Below are positions 27,203 through 35,904 of a DNA stretch of 60,808 bases, piece after piece. Every line of letters starts with the position of its first letter. Within the stretch, counting starts at the first letter, position 1. A program made the translations under genes and the position numbers. The stretch is from an uncultured Persicobacter sp. (lineage in GTDB: Bacteria > Bacteroidota > Bacteroidia > Cytophagales > Cyclobacteriaceae). Under the pieces are notes generated by a model that worked only from the letters and a program-made list of their open reading frames with translations, was not told the origin of the DNA and searched no databases. Location of the stretch: assembly GCA_947498325.1 (NCBI GenBank), contig CANMKE010000031.1:1-60808 (forward strand). Direction: 5' to 3'.

Positions 27203-27700
27203 TTACATCTTACGAATCGCCACTTTTTTAATGCTGAGCGTCAGGGCCTGTCCGAGTTGTTCAACACGCAAAATCACCTTTTTCTTCCCCTGAAGACTCA
27301 CAATTTCCGCAGGGAAATCCGAAAATGGGCCATAGGTAATCCACACCTTTTCTCCGGCCTCAAAATCATCGCTAACCGCTTCAATTTCCTCTTCTTCCCC
27401 AATCAGGAAGCGCATCACATCAATTTCCGCAGGGGTTACTCGTGCAGGTTGCCCCTGAAACTGAACAAACCAACTTGCTCCTTTGGTGTTCAGTGCTTGC
27501 AGGTATTCCCGGTCATCATTCAGATGGACAAACACATAGGAGTTGAACAAAGGGACTTCTACCCATTTTTTGCGGTCACTCCACTGACGCAATACCTTAT
27601 GCAAGGGCAGGAAAACTTCCAGTCCTGCTTCCTCAAGTCTTTCTGCAACTACCTTTTCTTTTCTTGACGCGGTGTACAGCACATGCCAGCCTGCTTTCAT
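27203..27700 (-). CDS. NusG-like transcription antiterminator (UpxY/RfaH type)
   Basis: This 165-residue protein has an N-terminal NGN domain (WHVLYTASRKEKVVAERL, then PLFNSYVFVHL, the classic NGN signature) and a C-terminal KOW-type segment (FEAGEKVWITYGPFSDFPAEIV...KKKVILRVEQLG). It is shorter than housekeeping NusG and resembles UpxY, the capsule-locus antiterminators of Bacteroides. Such factors ride on RNA polymerase and let it read long polysaccharide operons. UpxY is normally the first gene of its operon. Here the gene is transcribed away from the locus, and its start lies 170 nt from wecB, with an ops-like element in between (27833-27850). Confidence 0.9.
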   Translation of the reverse strand: MKAGWHVLYTASRKEKVVAERLEEAGLEVFLPLHKVLRQWSDRKKWVEVPLFNSYVFVHLNDDREYLQALNTKGASWFVQFQGQPARVTPAEIDVMRFLIGEEEEIEAVSDDFEAGEKVWITYGPFSDFPAEIVSLQGKKKVILRVEQLGQALTLSIKKVAIRKM

Positions 27701-27790
27701 AGTAATGTCTTTTTTTATTGGGAAGCGAATTTAAGTAAAAAAATGCAATTGTGGCCTTTTAAATAAGGATACCTTCTTCTTTCCTCAAGA

Positions 27791-27821
27791 TTGGTTACTT
27801 GCCAAATCTTGTTTAATTTTA
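27791..27821 (+). promoter_or_regulatory. promoter of wecB and the exopolysaccharide locus
   Basis: TTG (27791-27793), 20 nt, TAATTTTA (27814-27821) has the same geometry as the efp promoter and one mismatch to TAnnTTTG. Transcription would start near 27828, exactly where the ops-like hairpin begins. Confidence 0.6.
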
Positions 27822-27828
27822 TCGCCAC

Positions 27829-27850
27829 GCAGGGCGGTAGCACCTGCCGA
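27829..27850 (+). promoter_or_regulatory. ops-like hairpin at the 5' end of the wecB transcript
   Basis: GCAGG (27829-27833) pairs with CCTGC (27843-27847) around the loop GCGGTAGCA. The loop contains GGTAGC, and with its flank the string GGCGGTAGC equals the first nine bases of the enterobacterial ops element read by RfaH. The extended 18-mer GGCGGTAGCACCTGCCGA recurs at 14/18 identity upstream of the adhesin. A NusG paralogue is encoded next door. Confidence 0.55.
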
Positions 27851-27870
27851 TATTTTGAGCAGAAATCATT

Positions 27871-28965
27871 ATGAAAATACTAATTGTCATCGGGACGCGT
27901 CCTAACTTCATTAAGGTGACCCAGTTTAAGCGTCTTGCGGCGGCGCATTACCCACAGTTGGAGATCAAGATGGTGCACACCGGGCAGCATTACGATGAGA
28001 AAATGGCCAACATCTTTTTCGATCAGTTTGAGCTCCGTCCGGACTTTTTCCTGAATATCCCTGCGGCAAGCCCTACACGGCAGCTCGCAGAGATCATGAT
28101 TCGGATGGAAAGCTTGATCGATACCGAATTCACGCCCGACTTGATGATCGTTCCTGGAGATGTAAACTCTACCCTTGCTGCTGCTTTGGTTGCCAATAAA
28201 AAAGGGATAAAATTAGCGCATTTGGAAAGTGGTTTGCGCTCTTTTGACCGCGAGATGCCGGAAGAATGGAACCGCCTGTTGGTGGATGAGATGTCAGATT
28301 TTTATTTTGTCACTGAGCCCAGCGGTTTGAAGTATTTAGCTGCGGAAGGGAAAAAAGGGCAGTGCTTTCACGTGGGCAACACAATGATTGATACGATGGT
28401 GGCTTTTGAACAAGAGATTCAGCAGAGTGATGTGCTCAGCCGCCTGTCGATTGGTGAAGCCGCTTTTGCGCTGATGACCATTCATCGTCCTTCAAATGTG
28501 GATACTGCTGATGGCATTCGTACGCTGATCCATTTGCTTCGTTACCTGAACGACCGCATGAAAGTGGTGTTCCCAATTCATCCACGTACCCGAAAGCGGA
28601 TTACCGACTTTGGATTCGAGCAGGATTTTCAGCAGCTCAAAAATATCATTACAACGGAGCCATTAGGCTATTTTGATTTTCAGAAACTGGTGGCTTCCTG
28701 CGATATGGTCCTGACCGACAGCGGGGGGATTCAGGAGGAAACCACCTTCAGGGGCGTGCCTTGCCTGACGTTGCGAGAAAATACCGAGCGCCCAATTACT
28801 GTTGAGACTGGGACCAATACCCTGGTGCCTTTTCAGCTCGATGTGCTGCAATCCTATATTGATGCCATACTCCGTAAGGACTACAAAACTGGGGAGTGTC
28901 CCGCTCTTTGGGACGGTAAAGCCACAGCGCGCATTCTGGCATGTATTGCCTCGCACTGTTCTTAG
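27871..28965 (+). CDS. wecB: UDP-N-acetylglucosamine 2-epimerase (non-hydrolysing)
   Basis: This 364-residue enzyme interconverts UDP-GlcNAc and UDP-ManNAc in the cytosol. Motifs include the N-terminal GTRPNFIKV, the HTGQHYDEKM segment, HLESGLRSFDREMPEEWNR (catalytic acids), TIHRPSNVD (the His of the second Rossmann domain) and the uridine-binding DSGGIQEETTFRGVPCLTLRENTERP. The length is normal. It is the first gene after the ops-like element and is followed by about 570 nt without a gene before the UDP-sugar dehydrogenase, so the two might be separate transcripts. Confidence 0.95.
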   Translation: MKILIVIGTRPNFIKVTQFKRLAAAHYPQLEIKMVHTGQHYDEKMANIFFDQFELRPDFFLNIPAASPTRQLAEIMIRMESLIDTEFTPDLMIVPGDVNSTLAAALVANKKGIKLAHLESGLRSFDREMPEEWNRLLVDEMSDFYFVTEPSGLKYLAAEGKKGQCFHVGNTMIDTMVAFEQEIQQSDVLSRLSIGEAAFALMTIHRPSNVDTADGIRTLIHLLRYLNDRMKVVFPIHPRTRKRITDFGFEQDFQQLKNIITTEPLGYFDFQKLVASCDMVLTDSGGIQEETTFRGVPCLTLRENTERPITVETGTNTLVPFQLDVLQSYIDAILRKDYKTGECPALWDGKATARILACIASHCS

Positions 28966-29534
28966 CCTTGGACGAATTTGGGGATTTGGGAAGCGGTAAA
29001 ATTGAAATTTTCTTATATCATAATGCGGTATTGAAGGTGGCTGAAAATCGGGTGTAGTAATTGGTGGGAGATTAAAATTTGGTCAATCTCTAACGGCTTG
29101 ATTTAAAAAACAGTGATTTTAACTTCGATAATTCACCTGTGATATAATGGGTTAGCTCAATAAGGTTTTAATGATTGATATTGTTTGTTTAAATAATCAA
29201 ACATGATAATTAGCAAGTGCTAAGCAAGCCCTTTATTTACTGCATATTACCTTCAAAAGGCTGCTTCCTGAATATTAAAATCCTAATTTTATTTAAATCG
29301 GGGTTGATTATTCAACCTTAAAGTATCATCTTGCACACTTATCGGACTTCATCTAATCGTATTTTTTGGTCCAATATTTCAATCCAGCATCAACTCAACC
29401 ATGACAAAAAATGGGACTGAGGAGGCGAAGCTGTGCAAGAGCCGAAAAGTATCTGATTACTTGCTAATGGCGTGGAAATAGCAGCCTATTTCCCACCAAA
29501 CACGGGTAACACAAAATTCATTATTCAATTTCTC
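28966..29534. other. AT-rich gap between wecB and the UDP-sugar dehydrogenase
   Basis: No recognisable gene is present. A hairpin TGTTTG...CAAACA lies near 29180-29201. A 26-codon frame, ATG 29401 to TAG, ends MAWK and has no recognisable homology; it may be a gene remnant or chance. None of the repeat families of the locus occurs here, unlike most other gaps in this region. Confidence 0.5.
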
Positions 29535-30791
29535 ATGCAAGATTATAAAATTGCCATCATTGGCCTGGGATATGTCGGACTGCCATTGGCAGTAGAATTT
29601 GGTAAGTTTTTTCCAACAATTGGTTTTGATATTGACCAGCAGCGAGTAGCAGAGCTGGCCAATGGAGAAGACAAAACGTTGGAGGTTTCTGCTGAAGCGC
29701 TGACAAAGCCTGCATTTTTAACCTATACCAATCAGGTAGAGGTTTTGGCTGACAGTAATGTGTATATTATTACTGTTCCTACCCCAATTGATGCGCATAA
29801 TCATCCTGATCTTACGCCTTTGAAAAAAGCCTCTGCAACCGTAGGGCAAGGGTTGAAGAAAGGGGATATTGTGATTTATGAATCGACGGTTTATCCGGGA
29901 GCAACGGAAGAGGATTGTGTGCCAGTATTGGAGCAGGTTTCAGGACTGAAATTTAATGAAGATTTCTTCGTCGGTTATTCCCCTGAGCGTATTGTGCCAG
30001 GCGATAAGGAACGCACCCTAACGAAGATCCGCAAGATTACTTCAGGTTCAACCCCTGAAGTAGCCGAACAGGTCGATCAATTATACCAAAAGATCATCAC
30101 CGCAGGAACCTATAAAGCACCGTCTTTACGGGTCGCTGAAGCTGCCAAAGTGATCGAAAACTGTCAGCGCGATGTCAATATTTCCTTCGTGAATGAATTG
30201 GCTTTAATCTTTGATAAGATGGGCATCGATACCCGTGAGGTATTGGAAGCCGCAGGTACCAAATGGAACTTCTTGCCTTTTCGTCCAGGATTGGTAGGAG
30301 GACACTGTATTTCTGTCGATCCTTACTATTTAGCCATGAAAGCCGAGCAGTTGGGACACCACCCCGCCGTGATCCTTTCTGGTCGCCGCATCAATGACCA
30401 AATGGGAGCTTTCGTAGCCTCTAAAGTAGTCAAGCTGATGGTGCAAAAAGGAATCCCTGTAAAAGACGCACCTGTATTGGTATTGGGGATTACCTTCAAA
30501 GAGAACTGTCCAGACCTTCGTAACTCCAAAGTGATTGACGTGATTACTGAACTGAAAGAATTTGGTTCAAGCGTGGAGGTCTATGATCCATGGGCAAGCA
30601 AAGAAGAAGTTAAACACGAATACGGTCTGTCGCTTATTCCAAGTATTAATAAAAAATACAGCGCCGTAATCTTGGCTGTGAATCACAATGAATTTCTTGA
30701 AATGGATGTTCGTGATTTACTGTATGATCGTGCGGTGGTTTTTGATGTGAAGGGTGCGCTTCCGAGGGAGATAGTGGATGCTCGTTTGTAA
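29535..30791 (+). CDS. UDP-N-acetylhexosamine 6-dehydrogenase (TviB/WbpO-like)
   Basis: This enzyme oxidises the C6 hydroxyl of a UDP-HexNAc to the uronic acid with two NAD+. From ATG 29535 it has 418 residues; the frame is open from 29472, but family starts match MQDYKIAIIGLGYVGLPLAV. The Rossmann motif GLGYVG, the YSPERIVPGD segment and the catalytic Cys in VGGHCISVDPYYL are present. The C-terminal UDPG_MGDP domain (VLVLGITFKENCPDLRNSK) is complete. The run YLAMKAEQLGHHPAVILSGRRIND is typical of the TviB/WbpO group, which act on UDP-GlcNAc or UDP-GalNAc, more than of WecC (UDP-ManNAc). With wecB upstream, UDP-ManNAc remains possible. Confidence 0.9.
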   Translation: MQDYKIAIIGLGYVGLPLAVEFGKFFPTIGFDIDQQRVAELANGEDKTLEVSAEALTKPAFLTYTNQVEVLADSNVYIITVPTPIDAHNHPDLTPLKKASATVGQGLKKGDIVIYESTVYPGATEEDCVPVLEQVSGLKFNEDFFVGYSPERIVPGDKERTLTKIRKITSGSTPEVAEQVDQLYQKIITAGTYKAPSLRVAEAAKVIENCQRDVNISFVNELALIFDKMGIDTREVLEAAGTKWNFLPFRPGLVGGHCISVDPYYLAMKAEQLGHHPAVILSGRRINDQMGAFVASKVVKLMVQKGIPVKDAPVLVLGITFKENCPDLRNSKVIDVITELKEFGSSVEVYDPWASKEEVKHEYGLSLIPSINKKYSAVILAVNHNEFLEMDVRDLLYDRAVVFDVKGALPREIVDARL

Positions 30792-31396
30792 GCATTAACC
30801 CACAGATTACACAGATTAACACAGATTTTTTTTATTTATTCTATTACTGGTCGTAGGCTCCTGTCTACGATCTGATAAATGATCCGTGTAATTGTAGGGA
30901 CGTTGCATGCAACGTCCGTACCGATGGGTACAAAAATCGACACCTGCTCTTGTATCCCACAGCTAAAGCAATGGGCTACCAAGGTCAAACCCATTAAAAT
31001 GGGTTAGCATGTCATAAATATTAAAAATGGAGACTTGATTTAACCTTGGCATTCCAAAGAAAATCAGGCCTAACCTGCTTTAGCAGGTTCCACGCTGTTA
31101 GGCCAAGGATTTATCCTTGGTGAAATTAGATACACCATCACATAATTTGGACGTTGCGTACAACGTCCGTACAGAAATACGCCAAGCAAAGCCATATACA
31201 GCCAAACAGAAAAAAATAATCTGTGGAAATCTGTGTAATCTGTGGACAATAAAAAACCATACAATATTTTTGGATTTGTTGGCCCGTGATTACGACTGAG
31301 CCAAGCAATACCCCACACACAACCACAAAAAATAATCTGTGTAATCTGTGGACAATAAATAAAACCTATGGATTAACCAATCCATCATCCTTTTAA
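30792..31396. repeat. repeat-packed spacer before the main glycosyltransferase operon
   Basis: In order: an inverted ATCTGTG string (30801-30830), the hairpin GGTCGTAGGCTCCTGTCTACGA (30849-30870), a perfect 20-bp palindrome (30898-30917), the strings AACCCATT-AAAATGGGTT (about 30989-31006) and AACCTGCTTTAGCAGGTT (31073-31090), a variant palindrome GGACGTTGCGTACAACGTCC (31149-31168), and two ATCTGTG strings (about 31218-31250, 31330-31361). No gene is present; short frames across this stretch are chance. Confidence 0.75.
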
Positions 31397-33133
31397 ATGA
31401 TCTTATTCAAAACCATCAAATTCATTCGCCGGATCCTTCCGCGCGAATATAAACTACGAGGCATAGGCGTAGCCATTCTGCTCTTTATCAACTCCGCTAT
31501 GGAGCTGATCGGCTTAGGCGCACTACTCCCAGTCTTCGCCATTCTTTTAGAAGATAACTTCATTGAAAAATACGCTTGGGCAAAGTGGTTGTACGATACC
31601 TTTCAGCTCACCCATGAAAACCAGCTGATCATTTTATTGGCCGTAGGCTTGGTTATCACCGTCTTGTTTAAAAATATTGGCGGTTTATTGATTGTAAAGC
31701 TACAATCAAGCTTTTCTCTTTCTCTATACCGTGATTTCGCCGTACGCCTACATGAGATTTATTACCACCGTGGCTTTCCATTCTTTAAGAACAATAATTC
31801 CAACTTGATTAATCGAAACATTAATCAGGCAACACAGCAGTTTTCTCAGAGTGTTGTTTTGGGGACATTAAACTTGTTGAATGAATTTGTAGTACTCACC
31901 ATCATCATTGTGAGTATTGCCATTTATGATATAAACATTATAGGCATTTTAGCGACCACGGTCTTGCCTCCATTCCTCATCTTCTATTTTTGGGTGCGGA
32001 AGAAATCTTTGGAGATTGGTGAGGTACGCAAAGAGGTGCAGCCAATCTTAGGACGAAACATCTTTCAGTCCATCTTCGGCTACGTTGATGTAATTATTTC
32101 CGGCGCTGAAAATCGTTTTCGCTCCCGCATAGAAAAGAATGTAAAGGCATTGTCAGATATAAATATTAGGGGTAATGTTTATAATATGGCGCCTACCCGT
32201 GTCATTGAATCTTCTTTGATGTTAGCTATTCTGGTTATGATTATCTATGGTGTTAACGCTTATGACAGCAAAGAAGATTTATTGAAACTATTGGGCGTAT
32301 TTGCTGTGGCGGGTTATCGGATCATGCCTTCCATCAATCGGATGATGATTGCGGTCAATGGATTGAATCAGAACAAGTGGATTTTTGAGGTTTTAGAGCC
32401 TTTGGCAACTGAAAAACCTAAAAAAATAAAAAATCAGCCGATTACATTTAATCAACAGTTATCGTTGCAGAACATTGATTTTGCTTATGATGATACAGCT
32501 GATAAAGTGTTGAATAATTTCAATCTTACCATTAAGAAAGGAGAAACCATCGGCTTGATTGGCCCATCGGGGGCAGGAAAAACCACCGTGATGAACATGC
32601 TTCTGGGTTTTCTGAAACCAACGGCAGGGCTGTACTTGATTGATGAAACCCCGCTAACAGATACACACTTAGCTTCCTTTTATGAGAAAGTAGGCTATGT
32701 ACAACAACAAGTTTATCTGGTCGATGGAACCTTAGCCGAAAATGTAGCCTTTGGCGTCCCTCATGCTGAGGTCAATAAAGAAAAATTGAAGACTGTATTA
32801 GAGCAAGCAAGTTTATCTTCTCTATTAGAAAAACTACCTGAAGGAATAGAAACACTGATCGGTGAAAATGGTACCAAACTCTCTGGAGGACAAAGACAAA
32901 GAGTCGGTATAGCCCGTGCATTATATTTTGATGCTGAAATTTTATTCTTCGACGAAGCGACATCTGCATTGGATGACCAAACGGAAAAAGAGATTGTAGA
33001 GGCTATTGATTACCTTTCAGGCCAGGGCTTAACGATGGTAATTATAGCCCATCGATTGAGTACATTAAAAGGGGCTGATCGGGTGATTGAAGTGGGTGCT
33101 ATTTCAAATCAAAATTATCAAACCTATGTCTGA
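31397..33133 (+). CDS. ABC transporter, PglK/MsbA-type lipid-linked glycan flippase
   Basis: This 578-residue half-transporter has an N-terminal six-helix exporter domain (about 15-320) fused to a nucleotide-binding domain. The NBD shows Walker A GPSGAGKTT, a Q-loop (VQQQVYLVDGT), the signature LSGGQRQRVG, Walker B EILFFDEATSALD and an H-loop (IAHRLST). Such fused exporters include PglK, which flips undecaprenyl-linked oligosaccharides, and MsbA. No Wzx-type flippase is seen in the window, so this protein is the natural candidate to flip the repeat unit. That role is inferred from context. It starts the run of tightly packed genes that continues to 45698; its stop overlaps the next start by 8 nt. 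Confidence 0.88.
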   Translation: MILFKTIKFIRRILPREYKLRGIGVAILLFINSAMELIGLGALLPVFAILLEDNFIEKYAWAKWLYDTFQLTHENQLIILLAVGLVITVLFKNIGGLLIVKLQSSFSLSLYRDFAVRLHEIYYHRGFPFFKNNNSNLINRNINQATQQFSQSVVLGTLNLLNEFVVLTIIIVSIAIYDINIIGILATTVLPPFLIFYFWVRKKSLEIGEVRKEVQPILGRNIFQSIFGYVDVIISGAENRFRSRIEKNVKALSDINIRGNVYNMAPTRVIESSLMLAILVMIIYGVNAYDSKEDLLKLLGVFAVAGYRIMPSINRMMIAVNGLNQNKWIFEVLEPLATEKPKKIKNQPITFNQQLSLQNIDFAYDDTADKVLNNFNLTIKKGETIGLIGPSGAGKTTVMNMLLGFLKPTAGLYLIDETPLTDTHLASFYEKVGYVQQQVYLVDGTLAENVAFGVPHAEVNKEKLKTVLEQASLSSLLEKLPEGIETLIGENGTKLSGGQRQRVGIARALYFDAEILFFDEATSALDDQTEKEIVEAIDYLSGQGLTMVIIAHRLSTLKGADRVIEVGAISNQNYQTYV

Positions 33134-34106
33134 TTTGGTATCAATTATAATACCTGTATATAATAGAGAACGGTTGGTTGCTAAGACAATAAATTCTGTT
33201 AGATGTCAATCGTATAATAATTGGGAATGTATTGTTGTTGATGATGGATCACACGACGAAACAGTAAAGATTGTTCAACGGTATTGTATGCTTGATGAGC
33301 GTGTAAAGTTGATTAGCCGTCCTGAGGAAAGAATCAAAGGAGCATCAACTTGTCGAAATATTGGAGTTGAATATTCAAAAGGTGATTGTTTGATTTTTTT
33401 GGATTCAGATGATTTGCTTGCATCACGTTGTTTAAAGGAAAGGCTTAAAGTTTTGCAGGAGTTTCCTGAAGTTGATTTAGCGGTATTTCCAATGCAATTT
33501 TTCAAGTACAAACCTGGTGATTTGGGGCAGATATGGAATAAAGAGTTGGATCAGTCGCATCTCGTGCGCTTTTTGAGTTTAGATAGTGTTTGGCAAACTA
33601 CAGGAGGAATTTGGAGGAAGTCTGGTTTTGAACTTATTGAGGGCTTTAATGAAAAATTGGCCTGTTGGCAGGATATTGATATTCACTTAAAGGCAATTTT
33701 AAAACTTAATGTCTCGACATTTTATACCTACAAGCCTGATTGTTTTTATCGGGTTCATAATAATGGGACGATAAGTCAGCAAAATATTAATTCCCTTCCA
33801 AAGCTTCGAAGTAGGGAGGAATTATATCGTTGGGTTTTAAATCAATCGAATTTTAGTCGAAGATTAGCAAAACCAATGGCTTTGTCCATTTTTGTAAGTG
33901 CTGTTCGAAGTATGAACTTTAAGTTTGGTTTAAAATTTATGTATAACTCTAAGCAGTCCTATACTTTGAAAGAGTTGTTTGTTTTAACGGAATGCTTTTT
34001 CTTTTACCTATTTCGGTTGTACAAGATTAAACGAGTTCAATCTTTTGTGCATAATCAGATAAACTATATTCTACCAGTATCTAATGTTGGAAAATTTGCA
34101 CTATAA
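33126..34106 (+). CDS. GT2 family glycosyltransferase
   Basis: From ATG 33126 (326 aa) the protein opens with SIIIPVYNRERLVAKTINS, the GT-A fold start of family 2. The nucleotide-sugar site is VDDGSHDE and the metal-binding DxD is FLDSDDLL. A GGIWRKSGFELIEGFNEKLACWQDIDIHL segment supplies the acceptor loop and catalytic Asp region. The C-terminal ~80 residues are basic and hydrophobic and may contact the membrane. The sugar transferred cannot be read from the sequence. It overlaps both neighbours (8 and 23 nt), so translation is coupled. Confidence 0.88.
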   Translation: MSDLVSIIIPVYNRERLVAKTINSVRCQSYNNWECIVVDDGSHDETVKIVQRYCMLDERVKLISRPEERIKGASTCRNIGVEYSKGDCLIFLDSDDLLASRCLKERLKVLQEFPEVDLAVFPMQFFKYKPGDLGQIWNKELDQSHLVRFLSLDSVWQTTGGIWRKSGFELIEGFNEKLACWQDIDIHLKAILKLNVSTFYTYKPDCFYRVHNNGTISQQNINSLPKLRSREELYRWVLNQSNFSRRLAKPMALSIFVSAVRSMNFKFGLKFMYNSKQSYTLKELFVLTECFFFYLFRLYKIKRVQSFVHNQINYILPVSNVGKFAL

Positions 34107-35034
34107 AATTCCTTTGATATCCATTGTTATCCCAGTTAAAAATGGAGTAAACACCCTTGCTTCTTGCCTTTCAGGAATTATGAATCAAACTATGATTTCG
34201 GTTTGCGAAATAATTATTATTGATAGTGGAAGCACGGACGGCACCTTGGGTTTGTTAAAGAATTATCCAGTTGATGTGTACCAAATACCGCCCAGCGAAT
34301 TTAATCATGGTGATACACGAAATTATGGAGTGTCGTTAGCAAAAGGAGAGTTTGTAGTAATGACCGTTCAAGATGCTACCCCGGCTGATGAATTCTGGTT
34401 GGAACGCATGTATCGCCATTTTGCAGATAAGCAGGTTGCAGGAGTTTGTGGTCAGCAAATAGTCCCTCACCATTCTGACAAAAATCCGCATCAATGGTTT
34501 AGGCCTCAATCAGAAGGCGGTTTTCGTAAAGTTTTTTTTGAAGATGGTGAATTTGAAAAACTAACTCCTGAAGCAAAGAAAAAAGAATGTAGCTGGGATG
34601 ATGTTACTGCAATGTATCGTAAAGAATTTTTAATGAAAATCCCTTTTCAACCAGTTATGTTTGGTGAGGATATGATTTGGGCTAAAGAAGCTTTAATAAA
34701 AGGGATGACTTTGGTCTATGATACAACAGCCCGAGTAGAGCATTATCATCATCATTATCCTGAATATACCTTCAAAAGAGTTCTAATAGTATGGTTATTT
34801 ATTTATAAAACATTTGGATTCGTTAGGGCTAATCCAATTTCGATCAGGGATTTTTTTCTAGTGTTTTTTAGAAATTTTAAATGGGGTTTATCCCCAAAAT
34901 GGATTATTCATAATTTATCCTTTTTATTTTATTTTTCTAAAGCGGTGAACCATTTTAATGTGGTTGTAGCTAAGAGTGAAATTGGAAAATTAGAGAATGA
35001 ATTATCAATTAGTATCCCTCAAGGTACAGTATAA
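34084..35034 (+). CDS. GT2 family glycosyltransferase, rhamnosyltransferase-like
   Basis: This 316-residue GT-A enzyme has LISIVIPVKNG at the start, IDSGSTDGTL at the nucleotide site, and EFNHGDTRNYG, a stretch typical of rhamnosyl- and related transferases. QDATP stands where most GT2 enzymes have DxD. CSWDDVTAMYRKEFL and FGEDMIWAKEAL supply the rest of the active site. A His-rich string VEHYHHHYPEYT precedes the C-terminal hydrophobic helices. The 'rhamnosyl' label rests on the NHGDTRN pattern only. It overlaps the upstream GT by 23 nt; the next gene starts on the base after its stop. Confidence 0.85.
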   Translation: MLENLHYKIPLISIVIPVKNGVNTLASCLSGIMNQTMISVCEIIIIDSGSTDGTLGLLKNYPVDVYQIPPSEFNHGDTRNYGVSLAKGEFVVMTVQDATPADEFWLERMYRHFADKQVAGVCGQQIVPHHSDKNPHQWFRPQSEGGFRKVFFEDGEFEKLTPEAKKKECSWDDVTAMYRKEFLMKIPFQPVMFGEDMIWAKEALIKGMTLVYDTTARVEHYHHHYPEYTFKRVLIVWLFIYKTFGFVRANPISIRDFFLVFFRNFKWGLSPKWIIHNLSFLFYFSKAVNHFNVVVAKSEIGKLENELSISIPQGTV

Positions 35035-35904
35035 ATGGAGCCATTAGTAAGTGTTTTAATGACGGTGTACAACCGTGAAAAATATATTTCTCAAGCAATT
35101 GAGAGTGTTATCAATTCAACCTATCAAAATTGGGAGTTAATAATAGTAGATGATAGAAGTAAAGATTCATCTGTTGAGATTGCAAGAAAATATGCTGGAC
35201 AGGACTCTCGAATCAAAGTATTTGTAAATGAAAATAATTTAGGAGATTATCCTAATCGCAACCAAGCTGCATCATATGCTTCAGGGAAGTATATAAAATA
35301 TGTCGATGCTGATGATATGATTTACCCTTATGGCTTAGAAATATTAGTGCAATATATGGAAATTTTTCCTGATGCAGGTTATGGCTTGTGTTCTTTAGAT
35401 CAGGACGTACTTGAAATATACCCATTCAAATTGAACCCTTCTGAGGCATACAAAAGACATTATTTTAGTAAGTCATTATTCCATAAAGCACCTCTTTCAG
35501 CCATTATTAGAATGGATGCATTTAGGGAAGTTGGTGGGTTTACAGGTAAGCGCATGTTAGGTGATTTTGAAATGTGGCATTTGTTGTCAAAAAAATATCC
35601 CGTCGTTTTGATGCCACATGGGGTCGCTTGGTATAGGGTTCATGATGAACAAGAAATGAGCTTACATCGAGCTGACCCTATGGAACCATTTAAATATCTT
35701 TTAAATAGCATAGAGCATCTTAATGCCTCTGATTGTCCGTTGGAAAAAAAAGATCGAGAAATGGCGTTAATCCATCAAAATAAAAAAATAGCACGTTCAG
35801 TTTTGAGTGCGTTAAAACATCACTCTTTTAAAAAAGCGATTGAGCTAAAAAAAGCATCTGGTCTTGGTTTTTTTGATACGATTAGGCTTGGAGTTTTTAA
35901 ATGA
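35035..35904 (+). CDS. GT2 family glycosyltransferase
   Basis: This 289-residue GT-A enzyme starts SVLMTVYNREKYISQAIES and has the nucleotide-binding VDDRSKDSS, the DxD-type KYVDADDMIYP and the GGFTGKRMLGDFEMWHLL acceptor/catalytic segment. The C-terminus is basic (KKAIELKKASG) without membrane helices, so it is probably a soluble or peripheral cytosolic enzyme. Its start follows the upstream stop with no gap, and its stop overlaps the next start (ATGA). Confidence 0.88.
   Translation: MEPLVSVLMTVYNREKYISQAIESVINSTYQNWELIIVDDRSKDSSVEIARKYAGQDSRIKVFVNENNLGDYPNRNQAASYASGKYIKYVDADDMIYPYGLEILVQYMEIFPDAGYGLCSLDQDVLEIYPFKLNPSEAYKRHYFSKSLFHKAPLSAIIRMDAFREVGGFTGKRMLGDFEMWHLLSKKYPVVLMPHGVAWYRVHDEQEMSLHRADPMEPFKYLLNSIEHLNASDCPLEKKDREMALIHQNKKIARSVLSALKHHSFKKAIELKKASGLGFFDTIRLGVFK

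Noticed and set aside
29401-29481. A 26-codon frame upstream of the UDP-sugar dehydrogenase as a leader peptide
   Set aside because: It has no regulatory codon run, no attenuator hairpin and no conserved sequence that I recognise. I mention it only in the gap description.
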